From Coenobita brevimanus (lineage: Eukaryota; Arthropoda; Malacostraca; Decapoda; Coenobitidae): DNA of 64,000 nt. Made by a program: the position numbers and the translations under genes. The notes beneath the pieces were generated by a model. It did no database searches. It saw only the letters and a program-made list of their open reading frames with translations, and was not told the DNA's origin. This document shows positions 1-9,587 of this stretch, one piece after another (position 1 is the stretch's first letter; every line of letters begins with the position of its first letter). The stretch lies in contig CM064690.1 of the NCBI GenBank assembly GCA_032717465.1, forward strand, positions 13,942,830 to 14,006,829. Reading direction: 5' to 3'.

Positions 1-2
1 AA

Positions 3-1220
3 AAGTTTCTAGAGAAGGGAAAGAAGTTGTATGCGGGTTTCATGGATTTGGAGAAAGCATATGACAGGGTGGATAGACAAGGATTGTGGAAAGTGTTAAG
101 AATATATGGAGTAGATGGGAAGTTGTTGAATGCTGTGAAGAGTATGTACGATTGTGCGAAGGCTGCAGTGCGTGTGGATGGTGAACTAAGTGAATTTTTC
201 TCTTTGAAAGTTGGTTTGAAACAGGGATGTGTCATGTCTCCATGGTTGTTCAATCTGTACATGGATGGGGTAATAAAAGAGGTACAAGGTAGGGTAGTGG
301 ATGTTGGAGTGGCCCTGATGAGAGAGGATAGTGCTTGGAAACTCCCTGTACTATTGTTTGCAGATGATACTGTGTTGTTGAGTGAAGACGAAGGGGAGCT
401 GCAAGGCTTGGTGGATGAGTTTGAGAGAGTGTGTAAGAAACGGAACCTAAAGGTGAATGTAGGGAAGAGTAAAGTGATGGTCTTTGAGAGAGGTGAAGTT
501 AGTGAATGTACAGCGAGGTTAGATGGTGAGGAATTGGAAAATGTGAGTACGTTTAAGTATTTGGGTAGTGTGATGAGGAAGGATGGAGGTTTGGAGGGTG
601 AAATGCTTTAAAGGGTACAGCAGGGAAGAAAGGTTGCTGGTTCCTTGAAAGCAGTGATAAGAAACAGGGAAGTGAGCATGGAAGTGAAAAAGTTACTACA
701 TGACAGTATTGTGATACCAACTCTAACGTATGGAAGTGAAGCTTGGACGTTGTTGGAAGGACGCAAGTCAAGAGTGAGAGCAGTGGAAATGAGTTATTTA
801 AGAGGAGCCTGTGGAGTCACGTGGAGAGACAGGCTGACGAATGAGGATATAAAGGAGCGTTGTGGTGTGGATGTGGATGTGATAGGAAGTGTTATGAGGA
901 ACACACTGAGGTGGTTTGGCCATGTGGAGAGGATGGAGGGTGAAAGACTGACGAAGAGAGTGTATGTGAGTGAGATGGAGGGGGGAAGATGGAGGGGGAG
1001 GCCGAGGATGAGATGGAGGGATGGGGTGGAGAGGTATATGAGAGAGGGGGGTAGTGAGGTGGAGGGGGGAAGAGGGAGGGGGAGGCCGAGGATGAGATGG
1101 AGGGATGGGGTGGAGAGGTATATGAGAGAGGGGGGTGTGAGTTGGGAGCAGGGCAGTGAAATGGCGGGGGACAGGGCGACTTGGAGGCGATTTGTTTGTG
1201 GCCACCCCAAACGGGATTGA
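3..1220 (+). pseudogene. LINE-A reverse transcriptase, C-terminal part, one in-frame stop
   Basis: Reverse transcriptase that would copy the element's RNA at the nicked target site. Seen: the palm block YAGFMDLEKAYDRVDR near the start, the GLKQGCVMSPWLF block, the catalytic FADDTVLL block at about 357-380, the FKYLG block, and the C-terminal WFGHVERM region common to RTE-like LINEs. The frame is open from position 3 to a TAA at 609-611, then continues in the same frame to the TGA at 1218-1220. The 36.8-39.9 kb copy has a sense codon at the equivalent of 609-611, so this is a private nonsense mutation. The C-terminal part carries an in-frame 28-residue duplication. The endonuclease and N-terminal RT are off the window. 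Not functional as it stands. Confidence 0.85.
971..1138 (+). repeat. In-frame 84-bp tandem duplication in LINE-A
   Basis: Two adjacent 84-bp units starting at about 971 and 1055, nearly identical. They duplicate 28 residues containing GRPRMRWRDGVERYM. The LINE-A copy at 36.8-39.9 kb has one unit, so the duplication is private to this copy and keeps the reading frame. Confidence 0.9.
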
Positions 1221-1252
1221 GGCGTCTGGCAATAGATAGATAGATAGACTTA

Positions 1253-1585
1253 CAATGACATACTGATTTTTAAGTGCTATTTGTATCTCTTCCAAAGTGT
1301 TACCCATGTTGTTGGAGATGTGGAGCCAGACATAAGCAGAGCAGACAACATACTACCTCCGATATTCATCCAGTCTTGAATGATCTGACACTGACAAATC
1401 ATATACATTATGGCCCAGGTCACACGACAATTTTTTTCAAGAAACACTTTGCTTGTTTATTTGCCCAGAAAAGGAATATCTGCCACAGAGGTCACACAAG
1501 TGGTTTGGCTCATGTCTTCCAACTGGCAAAAAACAAGTGAGCACCGCCATGCCAGTACATGAGACTGATGTTAGCAAGTAATTCT
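1253..1585. other. No recognisable feature
   Basis: About 330 bases between two LINE 3' ends. The 88-codon frame inside it has no family resemblance that I recognise. Confidence 0.5.
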
Positions 1586-2490
1586 TATCTATCTATCTAT
1601 ATACCTAGGCTGCTTCCCCCAAGGAAAGGGAGGTAGCCGAGACAGGACGACACACTCTCCATTTACTCATCCATTTAAACACATTCATTCACATCTTAGC
1701 CCCAAAGGGGAGAACGGACAGATCCTCACCGCACCACACCGCACAAGGGTCAACTGCGCAATGCAATCAGTGACATCCGCAGCAGGGCCCGACAGCAGAG
1801 CTGGTTTACCCCTGCCACATCATAACATACCCATCCCCTTACCCGCACCTGACCTGACTAGCTGATCAGACCAAATGCGGGAGAATATCCCCTCAGGGCT
1901 GCGTCATCACTTATTTATTCACAATTTCTCTCCATTTATTTCTGTCACGCACAGCCACTCTTCCTTGCTCGACAGACATCCCTCTCGCATCCAGCGCTCT
2001 CTTCACACTATCCATCCATCCTATTCGTGGTCTTCCTCTCAGCCTTACACCTCTCACATCAGATCTAGTTATCTTTTTCACCAATCGCTCATTATCCATT
2101 CTCTCCATATGCCCAAACCATCGCAACACCCTCTGCTCAACTCTACCAGCCATCTCCTGAACAACTCCAGTTCTCCTTCGCACTTCATCATTTCGCACCC
2201 GATCCATACGCGTCACTCCACACATACTCCTCAGACACCTCATCTCCATTACATTCAAACTTTTCCTCTCTGCTACACCCATATTCCATGTTTCAGCCCC
2301 ATATAATGCAGTCGGTACCACAACACCCTCATACAGCCTTCTCTTTACATCCATTCTAAGCGAATGACATTTAAACACTTTTTTCATTCCTCCCAGCACC
2401 TTTCCTACTTCATTTATTCTAAACTTCACTTCTGCATCTATTCTTCCATCCACAGCAACATGTGACCCTAGATATTTAAAACAATCTTAT
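1586..2490 (-). mobile_element. LINE-B fragment, 5'-truncated, with GATA-type tail
   Basis: Minus-strand 3' part of a second RTE-like LINE family. Its 3' tail is the (TATC)n tract at 1586-1600, read as (GATA)n on the minus strand. A 3' UTR of about 300 bases follows (1601-1910), then the reverse-transcriptase C-terminus. The element is truncated at about 2490, just upstream of the FKYLG block. Its protein is clearly distinct from LINE-A. Confidence 0.8.
1911..2485 (-). pseudogene. LINE-B reverse transcriptase C-terminal fragment
   Basis: About 190 codons open on the minus strand, starting at the FKYLGSHVAVDGR block and including the YGAETW and LRWFGHMERM blocks, with a GRPRIGWMDSVKRAL segment near the C-terminus. 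These are the post-palm and C-terminal regions of RTE-like LINE proteins. The catalytic palm (FADD or YADD) is missing because the element is 5'-truncated, so no activity is possible. The surviving part has no stop, which suggests a fairly recent, dead-on-arrival insertion. The first Met at 2453 is fortuitous, since the homology extends upstream of it. Confidence 0.8.
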
Positions 2491-3639
2491 ACTTACGAAT
2501 AACAACATTAAAGTTAATAATATTCCTCAGATATAATTTATTATCAATATATTGTCTTGAGGAATGAACACTGCTGCAGTGTTGGCCAGAATGGTGTTTA
2601 TGGCTGAACACAAACCAACAGAATGGATGTGGTGGCAACCTTCCACATCTCAAATGTGTTGTGCTTTCATTATCCAGCATAAGATATGTATGCTTTGATG
2701 TATTAGTTTATAAATTTAACGCTCCACCATACCAAATATCAGCAGGATGGGCCATTTTAGTTTAACAGGGCTACCAACCTGAACATTTTCCCTTCCCTTC
2801 CAAGGGAATCTGTTTGGATACCGATGGAAATCAAAACTCCTTCAACAGGGAGGGAAAGTTTAAGGAAGAGATTATTTTCAAGAATACGGCTGTAAGTTCC
2901 TTAATTGTGGTTGGCAAATGCAGGTGTATATTGTTGATAGTGTGTGATTTTTGTTTCCTTTCATAAGATAACTAATATGAAAAGAGATGAAGGAGATTGT
3001 CATCCTTTCATTGCACAGTATTGAAGTAAATATGGTGACTAATATGGAGAAAGACAAAGGAGGTATTGCTTTAGATACTCCAGTCCTTTTGAACTGTGTC
3101 TTTCTTCATGTGTTTCAGAAAGTTGAGAGTGGCAAGGGGCATAATATTTTACAGTAGACCCTCATTTTACACTCAGTTTACACAGCTAGTGTACCGGGAA
3201 TTTTACAGTGCAAATTGAAACACACCAATCATGCAGTTGAAACTCACGTTATATGGCTAATTAGTATGGAGAAATTCCAAAATTATCCTAAAGTCCCCCT
3301 TGTGGTCCTGTTGAAAATCTGTGCCCCTTCCTGATCATACCTAACATTCACTGTTGTACACATAGCTACAACCTCTAGGATCATCACTGGGCATATAAAA
3401 AAGATTAATTAAGAGTGTACAAAGTGGTAAATAACTAGTGATAATTTAAAATGACAGCGAACAGAGTGATGTTTGGGTGTCAGGGACAGGGTTTGATTCA
3501 GATGACACCTTATCTACTTAGAGTAGACGAAAAACTATTCTGATAGCATGAAGTAGTGAAAAACTTGGGTGCAAGAAGAAAAAGTACTTAGTGAGTGGTG
3601 GCAGTGAGGGGAGAGAAAAGAGAGACAAGCAGCAAGTGA

Positions 3640-3641
<2 letters not shown>
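2491..3641. other. Mostly unrecognised; possible Tigger-type left end at 3153
   Basis: About 1.15 kb without a supported gene. At about 3151 a TA is followed by CAGTAGACCCTCATTTTAC, which has the form of a pogo/Tigger terminal repeat, but I found no matching right end. Another similar start, CAGTACACTCAAG, lies at about 3839. Nothing else is recognised. Confidence 0.35.
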
Positions 3642-3701
<60 letters not shown>

Positions 3702-3716
3702 TGTGGTGTGTGTGTG
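3642..3716. repeat. (TG)n microsatellite
   Basis: Long, nearly pure TG dinucleotide run of about 75 bases, followed by a degenerate GTGTGG and GCACAC segment. Poly-His/Thr and poly-Cys/Val frames crossing it are artefacts. Confidence 0.97.
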
Positions 3717-4040
3717 CATGCGCACACATGTACGTGTGTGCATTTTTTCCACATGACAGGGCATCATGAAATCACCTGTCCCCACAATCAGTGTTTATTT
3801 GCCCCCCCCCCCCCTTTTCCCCGGGATGTGTATAAGAACAGTACACTCAAGTCTCATTGTACAACTTTTTGTTATGTGATAAATCGCTAGTGATAATTAA
3901 AAAGTTATACACTTTCAGAATTACGATGAAAAATTAGTCACGATTTTGCTAGAACATAATTCCGACAGCGATCTCCAAGACTCTCGTGGGGATGCAGTGA
4001 CGCACACAAGCCAACAGTCAGCTGTCTGAGACAACTTGGA

Positions 4041-4475
4041 CACCCAGTGTTTACATTTGCTGTGATCATCTGCCTTTCATTCCATTTTGTACATGAAAGG
4101 CCACTGAAACCCCATTGCTATTGCCTGATTACAGTGCATGTGCTCTTAATAAATAGTACAGTGTGTGATATTAAGTGTTGCAATAACTTTTTTCGTGTGT
4201 AAAATACAGAAACTTGTGTCATGGAAATGTCTGCCTTACGTACACAGCTTCCCGGTCAGCTAATTTAGCCAAGATGGCCACCCAGTGTTTACATTTGCTG
4301 TGGTCATCTGCCTCCCATTCCATTTTGTGCATGAAAGGCCACTGAAACACCATTGTTATTACCAGATAGCAGTGCAAGTGCTTACCAGATAGCAGTGCAA
4401 TATTAGGTGCAGTGATAACTTTTGTGAGTGAAATACTGAAACTTGTGACTTGGAAATAGTGTGTGGCAAATGTGG
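4041..4475. repeat. Direct duplication of about 190 bp, spaced about 238 bp
   Basis: The sequence beginning CACCCAGTGTTTACATTTGC at about 4041 is repeated at 4279, with shared blocks through CCACTGAAAC and GAAACTTGTG. The identity is imperfect, and a short duplication (CTTACCAGATAGCAGTGCAA) also occurs inside the second copy. No coding function is evident. Confidence 0.75.
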
Positions 4476-4510
4476 TACCCCACATGGAAATAGACAGTTC
4501 ATTACATCCA

Positions 4511-4962
4511 ACTATCTATGGCCAGACACCTTAATCCTGTAAGGGATGGCCACAAACAAAACACCTTCATGTCACCCTGTCCCCCCACCATTTCGTTGCC
4601 CTCCCCACCAGCTCACATCTCCCTCTCTCATATACCTCTCTACTCCATCTGTCCACCTCATCCTCAGTCTCGCCCTCCCTCTCCCCCCTTCCACCTCACT
4701 CACATACATTCTCCACATTAGTCTCTCATTCTCCATCCTCTCCACATGGCCAAACCACCTCACTGTATTTCTCCCAATGCTTTCTATCACATCCACAGCC
4801 ACACCACAACATTCCTTCACTTCCTCTTTTGTCTGTGTGTTTTTCCATGTAACTCCACATGCATCTCTCAGATAACTAATTTCCACCGCTCTCATTCATG
4901 TGTCCTTCCAATAAGGTCCAAGCTTCGCTTCCATACATTAAAGTTGGTATCACAATACTGTA
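4511..4962 (-). mobile_element. LINE-A copy 2, short 3' fragment
   Basis: Minus-strand fragment. The (ATAG) tail remnant lies at 4511-4519, followed by the same GGCGTCTGGC-type 3' end as copy 1. The decayed C-terminal coding region (about 4572-4895) still shows VRWFGHVERMENERLM and MRWTDGVERYMREG. The homology stops at about 4962, immediately before TACAGTCATTCACC, which resembles a Tigger-type end. Confidence 0.8.
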
Positions 4963-5463
4963 CAGTCATTCACCGCTTAACACCGTTCGCTTTAAGAATA
5001 TAATGGAGGGGGGGGGCATCCAAAGAACAGGATGTAGCGAGTGTATGTGGGCACAAAGCAGTGTTGCTGCGTGACGGCCAGCCAGCATCCCAAAACAAAG
5101 TGACTATGCTGCTGGCCGTACAATACACATGTATAACCTAAACAGATACACTGTAATAGTGTTCATATCTCTTAATATTTTTCTTTTTTTTCTCTGTTTA
5201 CATAAAAGCAGTAAAAACTATACCAAAAAGCAGTAAAAAGTTTACCGTGTAATACTGTCATTAGCACCAGCCGCAGGCAGCCTCCTAGTCGCATGTTTGT
5301 TGCTGCTTTTGAGTGTTCTTGCATATCCTTGCATCAAATTTACATAATATTACATATTGTATTATTGTCGTCATTTGGGCATTTTATATTGTTCTCTGCT
5401 TTAAAAGTAATATACAGTACAGTATATACCATATACCTGTATATATATATATATATGTATATA
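4963..5463. other. Unrecognised, ends in a short (AT)n run
   Basis: Starts with a Tigger-like CAGTCATTCACCGCTTAAC but has no detectable partner end. An (AT)n tract lies at about 5442-5456, immediately before the next element. No gene is recognised. Confidence 0.35.
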
Positions 5464-6262
5464 CAGTAATCCCTCCCAGATCTGACGTAATAGAGCCAAA
5501 GGCATGTCTGGGATTTGGGAAGATGCCCCCTGGACAGGTACTTATGGACCAAAACCAAACCTGACTTTGAAAACCACCTGACTAACTCCCTACCGGACCT
5601 GCACAGCACCTATTTAAAACCCTATTCACACAAATAAGGGACAGAAACCATGAAATAAATGTAAAGGAACCAGAGAATGAGAAATTAGAAGTGGGTGTGG
5701 AAAATATTTACCAGTGTACAGGGTACTTATGACATGTCCGTGGCCATCAAGATTAACCTGCCTCCTTTATGGCTCTGAAAATGGTGAAGGTGCACTTGAA
5801 ACACGTACAGTAATCTAGTGTTTTTCTGCACTTAATCCTTTGCAGTGTGAATTATAATTGTTTAACACTGCACTTGCTGCTCTTACTTGCACCACACCAG
5901 TTGCAGCACGCCAGTGTTGCACTCTACACTTAATCCTTTGCACTCTGAATTCTAATGGCTTAATACTGCACAACACTAGAAATTCCCATGTGGTCTAGTG
6001 GCAAGGTATATCAGTTTATTCACTGTTTATTCACAAAAACGAGCACGTGGCACAGCCACGGCAACGATGTGCAGTCACAATGGTACTTAGGCGGGACTGG
6101 GGAGGGGAGAATGCAGGGGCGCTCTACTATGCGCCAAAGCACAGCTGTTTGTCACCGCGTGGAAATTAAAGTAAGGATGAACACATATCAGCTCCCCTTC
6201 CCCCAAAGACCCTGAGCCCAAAATGTCCGGGACTTGGGAGTTCGGGTCGTAAAGGGATTACG
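5464..6262. mobile_element. Tig-A deletion derivative (pogo/Tigger MITE)
   Basis: About 0.8-kb non-autonomous element. The left end after TA is CAGTAATCCCTCCCAGATC; the right end, read inverted, gives GTAATCCCTTTACGACC, so the TIRs are related but diverged. The subterminal sequence (GACGTAATAGAGCC, GGACATGCATAGCACC-type blocks) matches the ends of the full-length Tig-A copies at 48-63 kb. No transposase coding remains. It sits between two (AT)n tracts. Confidence 0.75.
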
Positions 6263-6268
6263 TATACA

Positions 6269-6270
<2 letters not shown>

Positions 6271-6307
<37 letters not shown>
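6271..6307. repeat. (AT)n microsatellite
   Basis: Pure AT run separating two Tig-A derivatives. Confidence 0.95.
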
Positions 6308-6309
<2 letters not shown>

Positions 6310-6683
6310 GTAATCCCTCCACTATCCGATGTAATAGAGCCAAAGGTATGTCCGGAAAGTGGGCCTCTGCCTGCCAGACTGGTACTTATGACCCTAACGC
6401 AGCCTAACTTTGAAAGCCACCGAAATAACTCCCTATCGGACATGCATAGCACTTATTTAAACTTATTTAAGACCCTATTCACACCAGTAATGGACATAAA
6501 GCATGAAATAAATAAAAAGGAACCAGAGAATGAGGAATTAGAAATATGGAAAATACTTTGCAGTGTACAGGCTACTTACAGCATGTCTGTGGCCACCTCC
6601 TCTAAGGCTCTGGTAGTAGTGGAAATGCTCTTGATGCATGTACAGTAATCCGTTGCTTTGCTACACTGTATTCTTTGCACTGT

Positions 6684-6690
<7 letters not shown>
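6308..6690. mobile_element. Tig-A derivative, right end missing
   Basis: The left end is CAGTAATCCCTCCACTATCC, followed by the same internal sequence as the 5464-6262 element (GAACCAGAGAATGAG block). It runs directly into an (AT)n array at about 6687 with no recognisable right terminal repeat, so it is a truncated copy. Confidence 0.7.

Positions 6691-6740
<50 letters not shown>
6687..6740. repeat. (AT)n microsatellite
   Basis: AT run of about 50 bases at the broken end of the preceding element. Confidence 0.95.
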
Positions 6741-6744
<4 letters not shown>

Positions 6745-6751
6745 ATGTATT

Positions 6752-7010
6752 GGCCATTTTTGCTCAGTTTATGAGTTAGGTTCATTAACCAGCGCATGGC
6801 TTGGGAGGCCAGTCGGATGACTTTGACCATTCGGTAGGGAGGCAGATGGCCATTTTTGCTCAGCTGGTGAGTTAGGTTGTTTTACCAGTGCCAGGCAGGT
6901 GACTTTGATCATTCAGTGAGGAGGCGGAAGCCCATTTTTGCTCAGCTGGTGGATTAGGGTCTATTACCAGCGTGTGGTCAGAGAGACCGGCTGGCCACCC
7001 AACTGTATAC
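6752..7010. repeat. Minisatellite of three diverged 80-95 bp units
   Basis: Units begin at about 6752, 6848 and 6930 with GCCATTTTTGCTCAG, followed by GAGTTAGG- or GATTAGG-type and CCAG-type blocks. The period is 96 then 82 bases. No coding role is evident. Confidence 0.8.
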
Positions 7011-7411
7011 AGTGTACAGTGCATAAGTTATGGTGGTCACTTAACACCCAGATCACTTAACTCTTAGCCAGTGGCAGAACAATATATAGACTATGCAAAA
7101 TGTACTGAAAAATTACTGGGAGACTATGTAGACACTTCCTCCAAAATTATTCCCTGTAAATCCTAGCAAAGACTGTACAGTATATAGTTGGCAGTGTGTA
7201 AGTATTGTAGAGGCTCAGATATCCATAGCTGGCAACATACAGGTCACAGGGGCTTATACTGTGTAAAGTTGTTCACTCACTGAGTCAGTCAGTCTGTTCC
7301 CATCTCTTACAGAGGACACAATGCTCCTTTGTTTCTCCAGTAGACCTCAATTTCTAATTTTTTTTTATATTTGGATATTGTAGACATAACCATGTCCACA
7401 CAAGGAGGAAC

Positions 7412-7905
7412 ATGAGTGATGATAAGATACAACTTATTCTTGATCAGGATTTGGATGATAATTTCATTGCTGATACCAGCAGTGATTCTACATCAGATAG
7501 TGATGGTGATGACACTGATAGTGTTGATGAATCACAACTGGAGACTACAGAGGAACCAGATGATATGTTGATGGTAGTGATGACAGTGCTTCAGTTGCGT
7601 GGTTGAGTCATTCTCCAGTTAGTAGAAAATTATTGCCATTTACGAGTACTGGCGACACGGGTCAAAGTAGTTTTGCAAAATCCTCAGGACCCACTGGAGT
7701 TTTTTTAATTTTATAGACAGAGATATAATTGAACATATGTTGAGAGAAACAAACAAATTTGTTGTCAAGGTTTGTGAAGAAAAGAGACGGAGGGGGAAAG
7801 TGATGAGAAAGAATAGAGATCTGATGTGAAAGGAAACTAATGCTGGGGAGATATATATCTTTTTATGATTGGTCATTTTACAAGGCATAGTAAAGAAGCC
7901 TACAG
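7412..7905 (+). pseudogene. piggyBac-like transposase, N-terminal remnant
   Basis: The first 60 codons encode an acidic, Ser/Asp-rich segment (DNFIADTSSDSTSDSDGDD), typical of the N-terminus of piggyBac-type transposases. After a stop and a frameshift, the +1 frame reads FIDRDIIEHMLRETNKFV at about 7711-7767, which matches the conserved region where these proteins have a Phe-rich block, an acidic residue, then I-x-x-M-x-x-ET-N. Further weak similarity continues to about 7905. The catalytic Asp blocks and the C-terminal Cys-rich domain are absent. The flanking TIRs and TTAA support the call. Dead copy. Confidence 0.72.
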
Positions 7906-7981
7906 TCAGCTCATACCACTCCACCAACCAGATGCTTGCAACACCCTTTTGCTATGTTAATGCAACTGTTCCACAGTGCGT

Positions 7982-8071
7982 TAGAGTCTATATATAGATT
8001 ATGTTAAAACCTTATAATATGTGGTAGAGTCTATATAATTAGAGATTATGTTAAAACCATACATAATGCGG
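7982..8071. repeat. Two tandem units of 43 and 47 bp
   Basis: TAGAGTCTATAT is followed by GATTATGTTAAAACC in both units, at 7982 and 8025. It lies within the decayed piggyBac element. Confidence 0.8.
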
Positions 8072-8235
8072 TGTAACTGTATTTATGTTCCAGTCCTGTG
8101 GTCGGGGGCATCTATATAGACTTTTTTTTTTTTTTTTTTTTTAAGTGCTTCTCAGCAACTGCTGCCACTGGCTAAAGGTTAACGTCCTATTTTTCAGAAC
8201 GTATCATGGACGCTAAACAGCACATGGCTGTACTG

Positions 8236-8724
8236 TCATGCAGTGACTTTCTTACTTCTGTGCTCACTTCCCTATTTCTTATCAGTGCTTTCAAAGAACC
8301 AGCAGCCTTTCTTACCTCTTGTACCCTTTCAAGCACTTGAACCTCCAAACTTCCATCTTTACTCATCACACAGGCCAAGTACTTAAAAGCCTTCTTATTT
8401 TCCATTTCCTCATCATCCAACCTCACTGTGCATTTAGTGACTTCATTTCTCTCGAAAACCACAGCTTTACTCTTCCCCCCACTCATGTTTAGATTCCATT
8501 TTTTACACTCCCAGACTCATTCAACAAGTCTTGCAGTTCCCCTTTGTCTTCATTTAACAGTACAGTATCATCTGCAAACAACAGAATAAGTTTCCAAACA
8601 TTGCCCTTTCTCACTGGGACCACTCCAACATCCACAGCCCTACCTTGTATCTCTTTATAACCCCATCCATATACAAACTGAACAACTATATAGACATGAC
8701 ACATCCTTGTTTCAGCCCAACCAT
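8236..8724 (-). pseudogene. LINE-A reverse transcriptase fragment (copy 3)
   Basis: Shows IQGRAVDVGVVPVRKG, LLFADDTVLLNEDKGELQ, then after frameshifts KSKAVVFERNEVTKCT and KYLACVMSKDGSLE. The catalytic FADD block is preserved but the frame is broken between 8486 and 8489 and at other points. Homology stops near 8236. The upstream part of the same copy continues beyond the SINE cluster at 9211-9587 and beyond the TIR element at 10938-11068. Confidence 0.78.
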
Positions 8725-8738
8725 TGGGGGGGGGGGGG

Positions 8739-8871
8739 AACTTAGGTTTGGAGTGTGTAACACTTTATGACTGGATGCCTTTCCTGATGTCTACCAATGA
8801 CTCTTGGGTGGACTTGAACCTCCAACCCTTCAGCCAGAGCAGAGTGTTTTAACCCACTGAACCATGGCGAC
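8739..8871 (-). mobile_element. SINE-2 copy 1, tRNA-derived
   Basis: On the minus strand the segment reads as a tRNA-like head: box A TGGTTCAGTGGG at about 8855-8866 and box B GGTTCAAGTC at 8811-8820, with tRNA-like spacing of about 45 bases. The body beyond it (AGTCATAAAGTG, ACACACTCCAAACC) is shared with copy 2 at 9079-9213. It is a pol III-type retroposon rather than a tRNA gene, because the acceptor stem cannot be built. Confidence 0.72.
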
Positions 8872-8990
8872 TAGAACAATCACTAGGTGATGGGAGGGCA
8901 CTACCTCTCCCAGCAGGGTAGCAACCCAGGCAGCGCACAAACTCTAAACCCTTCAGTCTTAAGTCAGGCGCTCTACCACTGAGCCCCCCC
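8872..8990 (-). mobile_element. Second tRNA-like SINE head
   Basis: The minus strand reads GCTCAGTGGTAGAGCGCCTG (8967-8986), a nearly perfect tRNA box A region. The expected box B position is degenerate (AGGGTTTAGAGTTTG). It adjoins SINE-2 copy 1. It may be a separate SINE or a dimeric form. Confidence 0.55.
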
Positions 8991-9078
8991 CCCCTCTCCT
9001 GCTAATGACTGGATTTGAAACTGTGTCAGTATGACCTTCACAAACAGAGCCCAACACATTACCATGCACACAACAAGA

Positions 9079-9213
9079 GGACTTAGGTTTGGAGTGTGTA
9101 GCACTTTATGACTGAATATCCTTCCTGATGTCTACCAGTGTCCCATGGGTGGCCTTGAACCTCTGACCCTTCGGCCAGAGCAGAGCACTCCAACCCACAT
9201 GCACTGCAGCCTT
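9079..9213 (-). mobile_element. SINE-2 copy 2
   Basis: Same body as copy 1 (GACTTAGGTTTGGAGTGTGT at the start) and box B GAGGTTCAAGGCC on the minus strand; box A is diverged. The two copies are in the same orientation about 340 bases apart, inside LINE-A copy 3. Confidence 0.7.
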
Positions 9214-9587
9214 AGCACTGTCATATATACTCTTCAAAGAATTCAACAGCATCCCATTTACTCCATATACAATAATCATAATACTTTTTTATATTCCTTG
9301 TCTGTTCACTTTGTTATACGCTTTCCCCAGATTCACGAGGGCTGCATACAACTTCTTTCCCTTCCCTAGAAACTTTTCCACTAAAGACCTCGAAATGAAT
9401 ATCTGATGTACACAACCTCTTCCCTTCCTAAAACCTCCCTGTTCTTCTCCAACTAATTACTCTTATTTCCCTATCTCTGTCAAGAAGTATTCTACCATAT
9501 ACTTTTCCCATTACACTAAGAGGACAAATGCCCCCATGATTACCACACACTTCATTTTCTCATTTTCCTTTATACAGGGGAATAATT

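Larger units (their letters stand above)
1..1252 (+). mobile_element. LINE-A copy 1, 3' part (non-LTR retrotransposon)
   Basis: 3' part of a non-LTR retrotransposon running off the left edge of the window. It carries the end of a reverse transcriptase, a short 3' UTR and a simple (ATAG)n tail at about 1232-1248, the usual 3' terminus of RTE-like LINEs. The same family recurs at 4511-4962 (minus), 8236-11068 (minus, interrupted), 11069-12530 (minus) and 36800-39912 (plus). The 5' end and any target-site duplication are outside the window or not recognisable. Confidence 0.85.
7061..8178 (+). mobile_element. piggyBac-superfamily element, decayed, TTAA target sites
   Basis: Flanked by TTAA at 7057-7060 and 8179-8182. 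The left end is CTCTTAGCCAGTGGCAG and the inverted right end is CCTTTAGCCAGTGGCAG, so 15 of 17 terminal bases match. It contains a broken transposase reading frame on the plus strand, a poly-T run at about 8126-8143 and a small tandem duplication at 7982-8071. The 1118-bp length means most of the transposase is deleted. Confidence 0.82.

Noticed and set aside
794..1307. Pro/Ser/His-rich minus-strand frames opposite LINE-A
   Set aside because: Shadows of the reverse-transcriptase frame on the other strand.
3518..3890. His/Thr- and Cys/Val-repeat frames
   Set aside because: Artefacts of the (TG)n microsatellite.
7412..7606. A small acidic host protein
   Set aside because: It lies between piggyBac-type TIRs with TTAA, and a shifted frame downstream encodes a piggyBac-like block.
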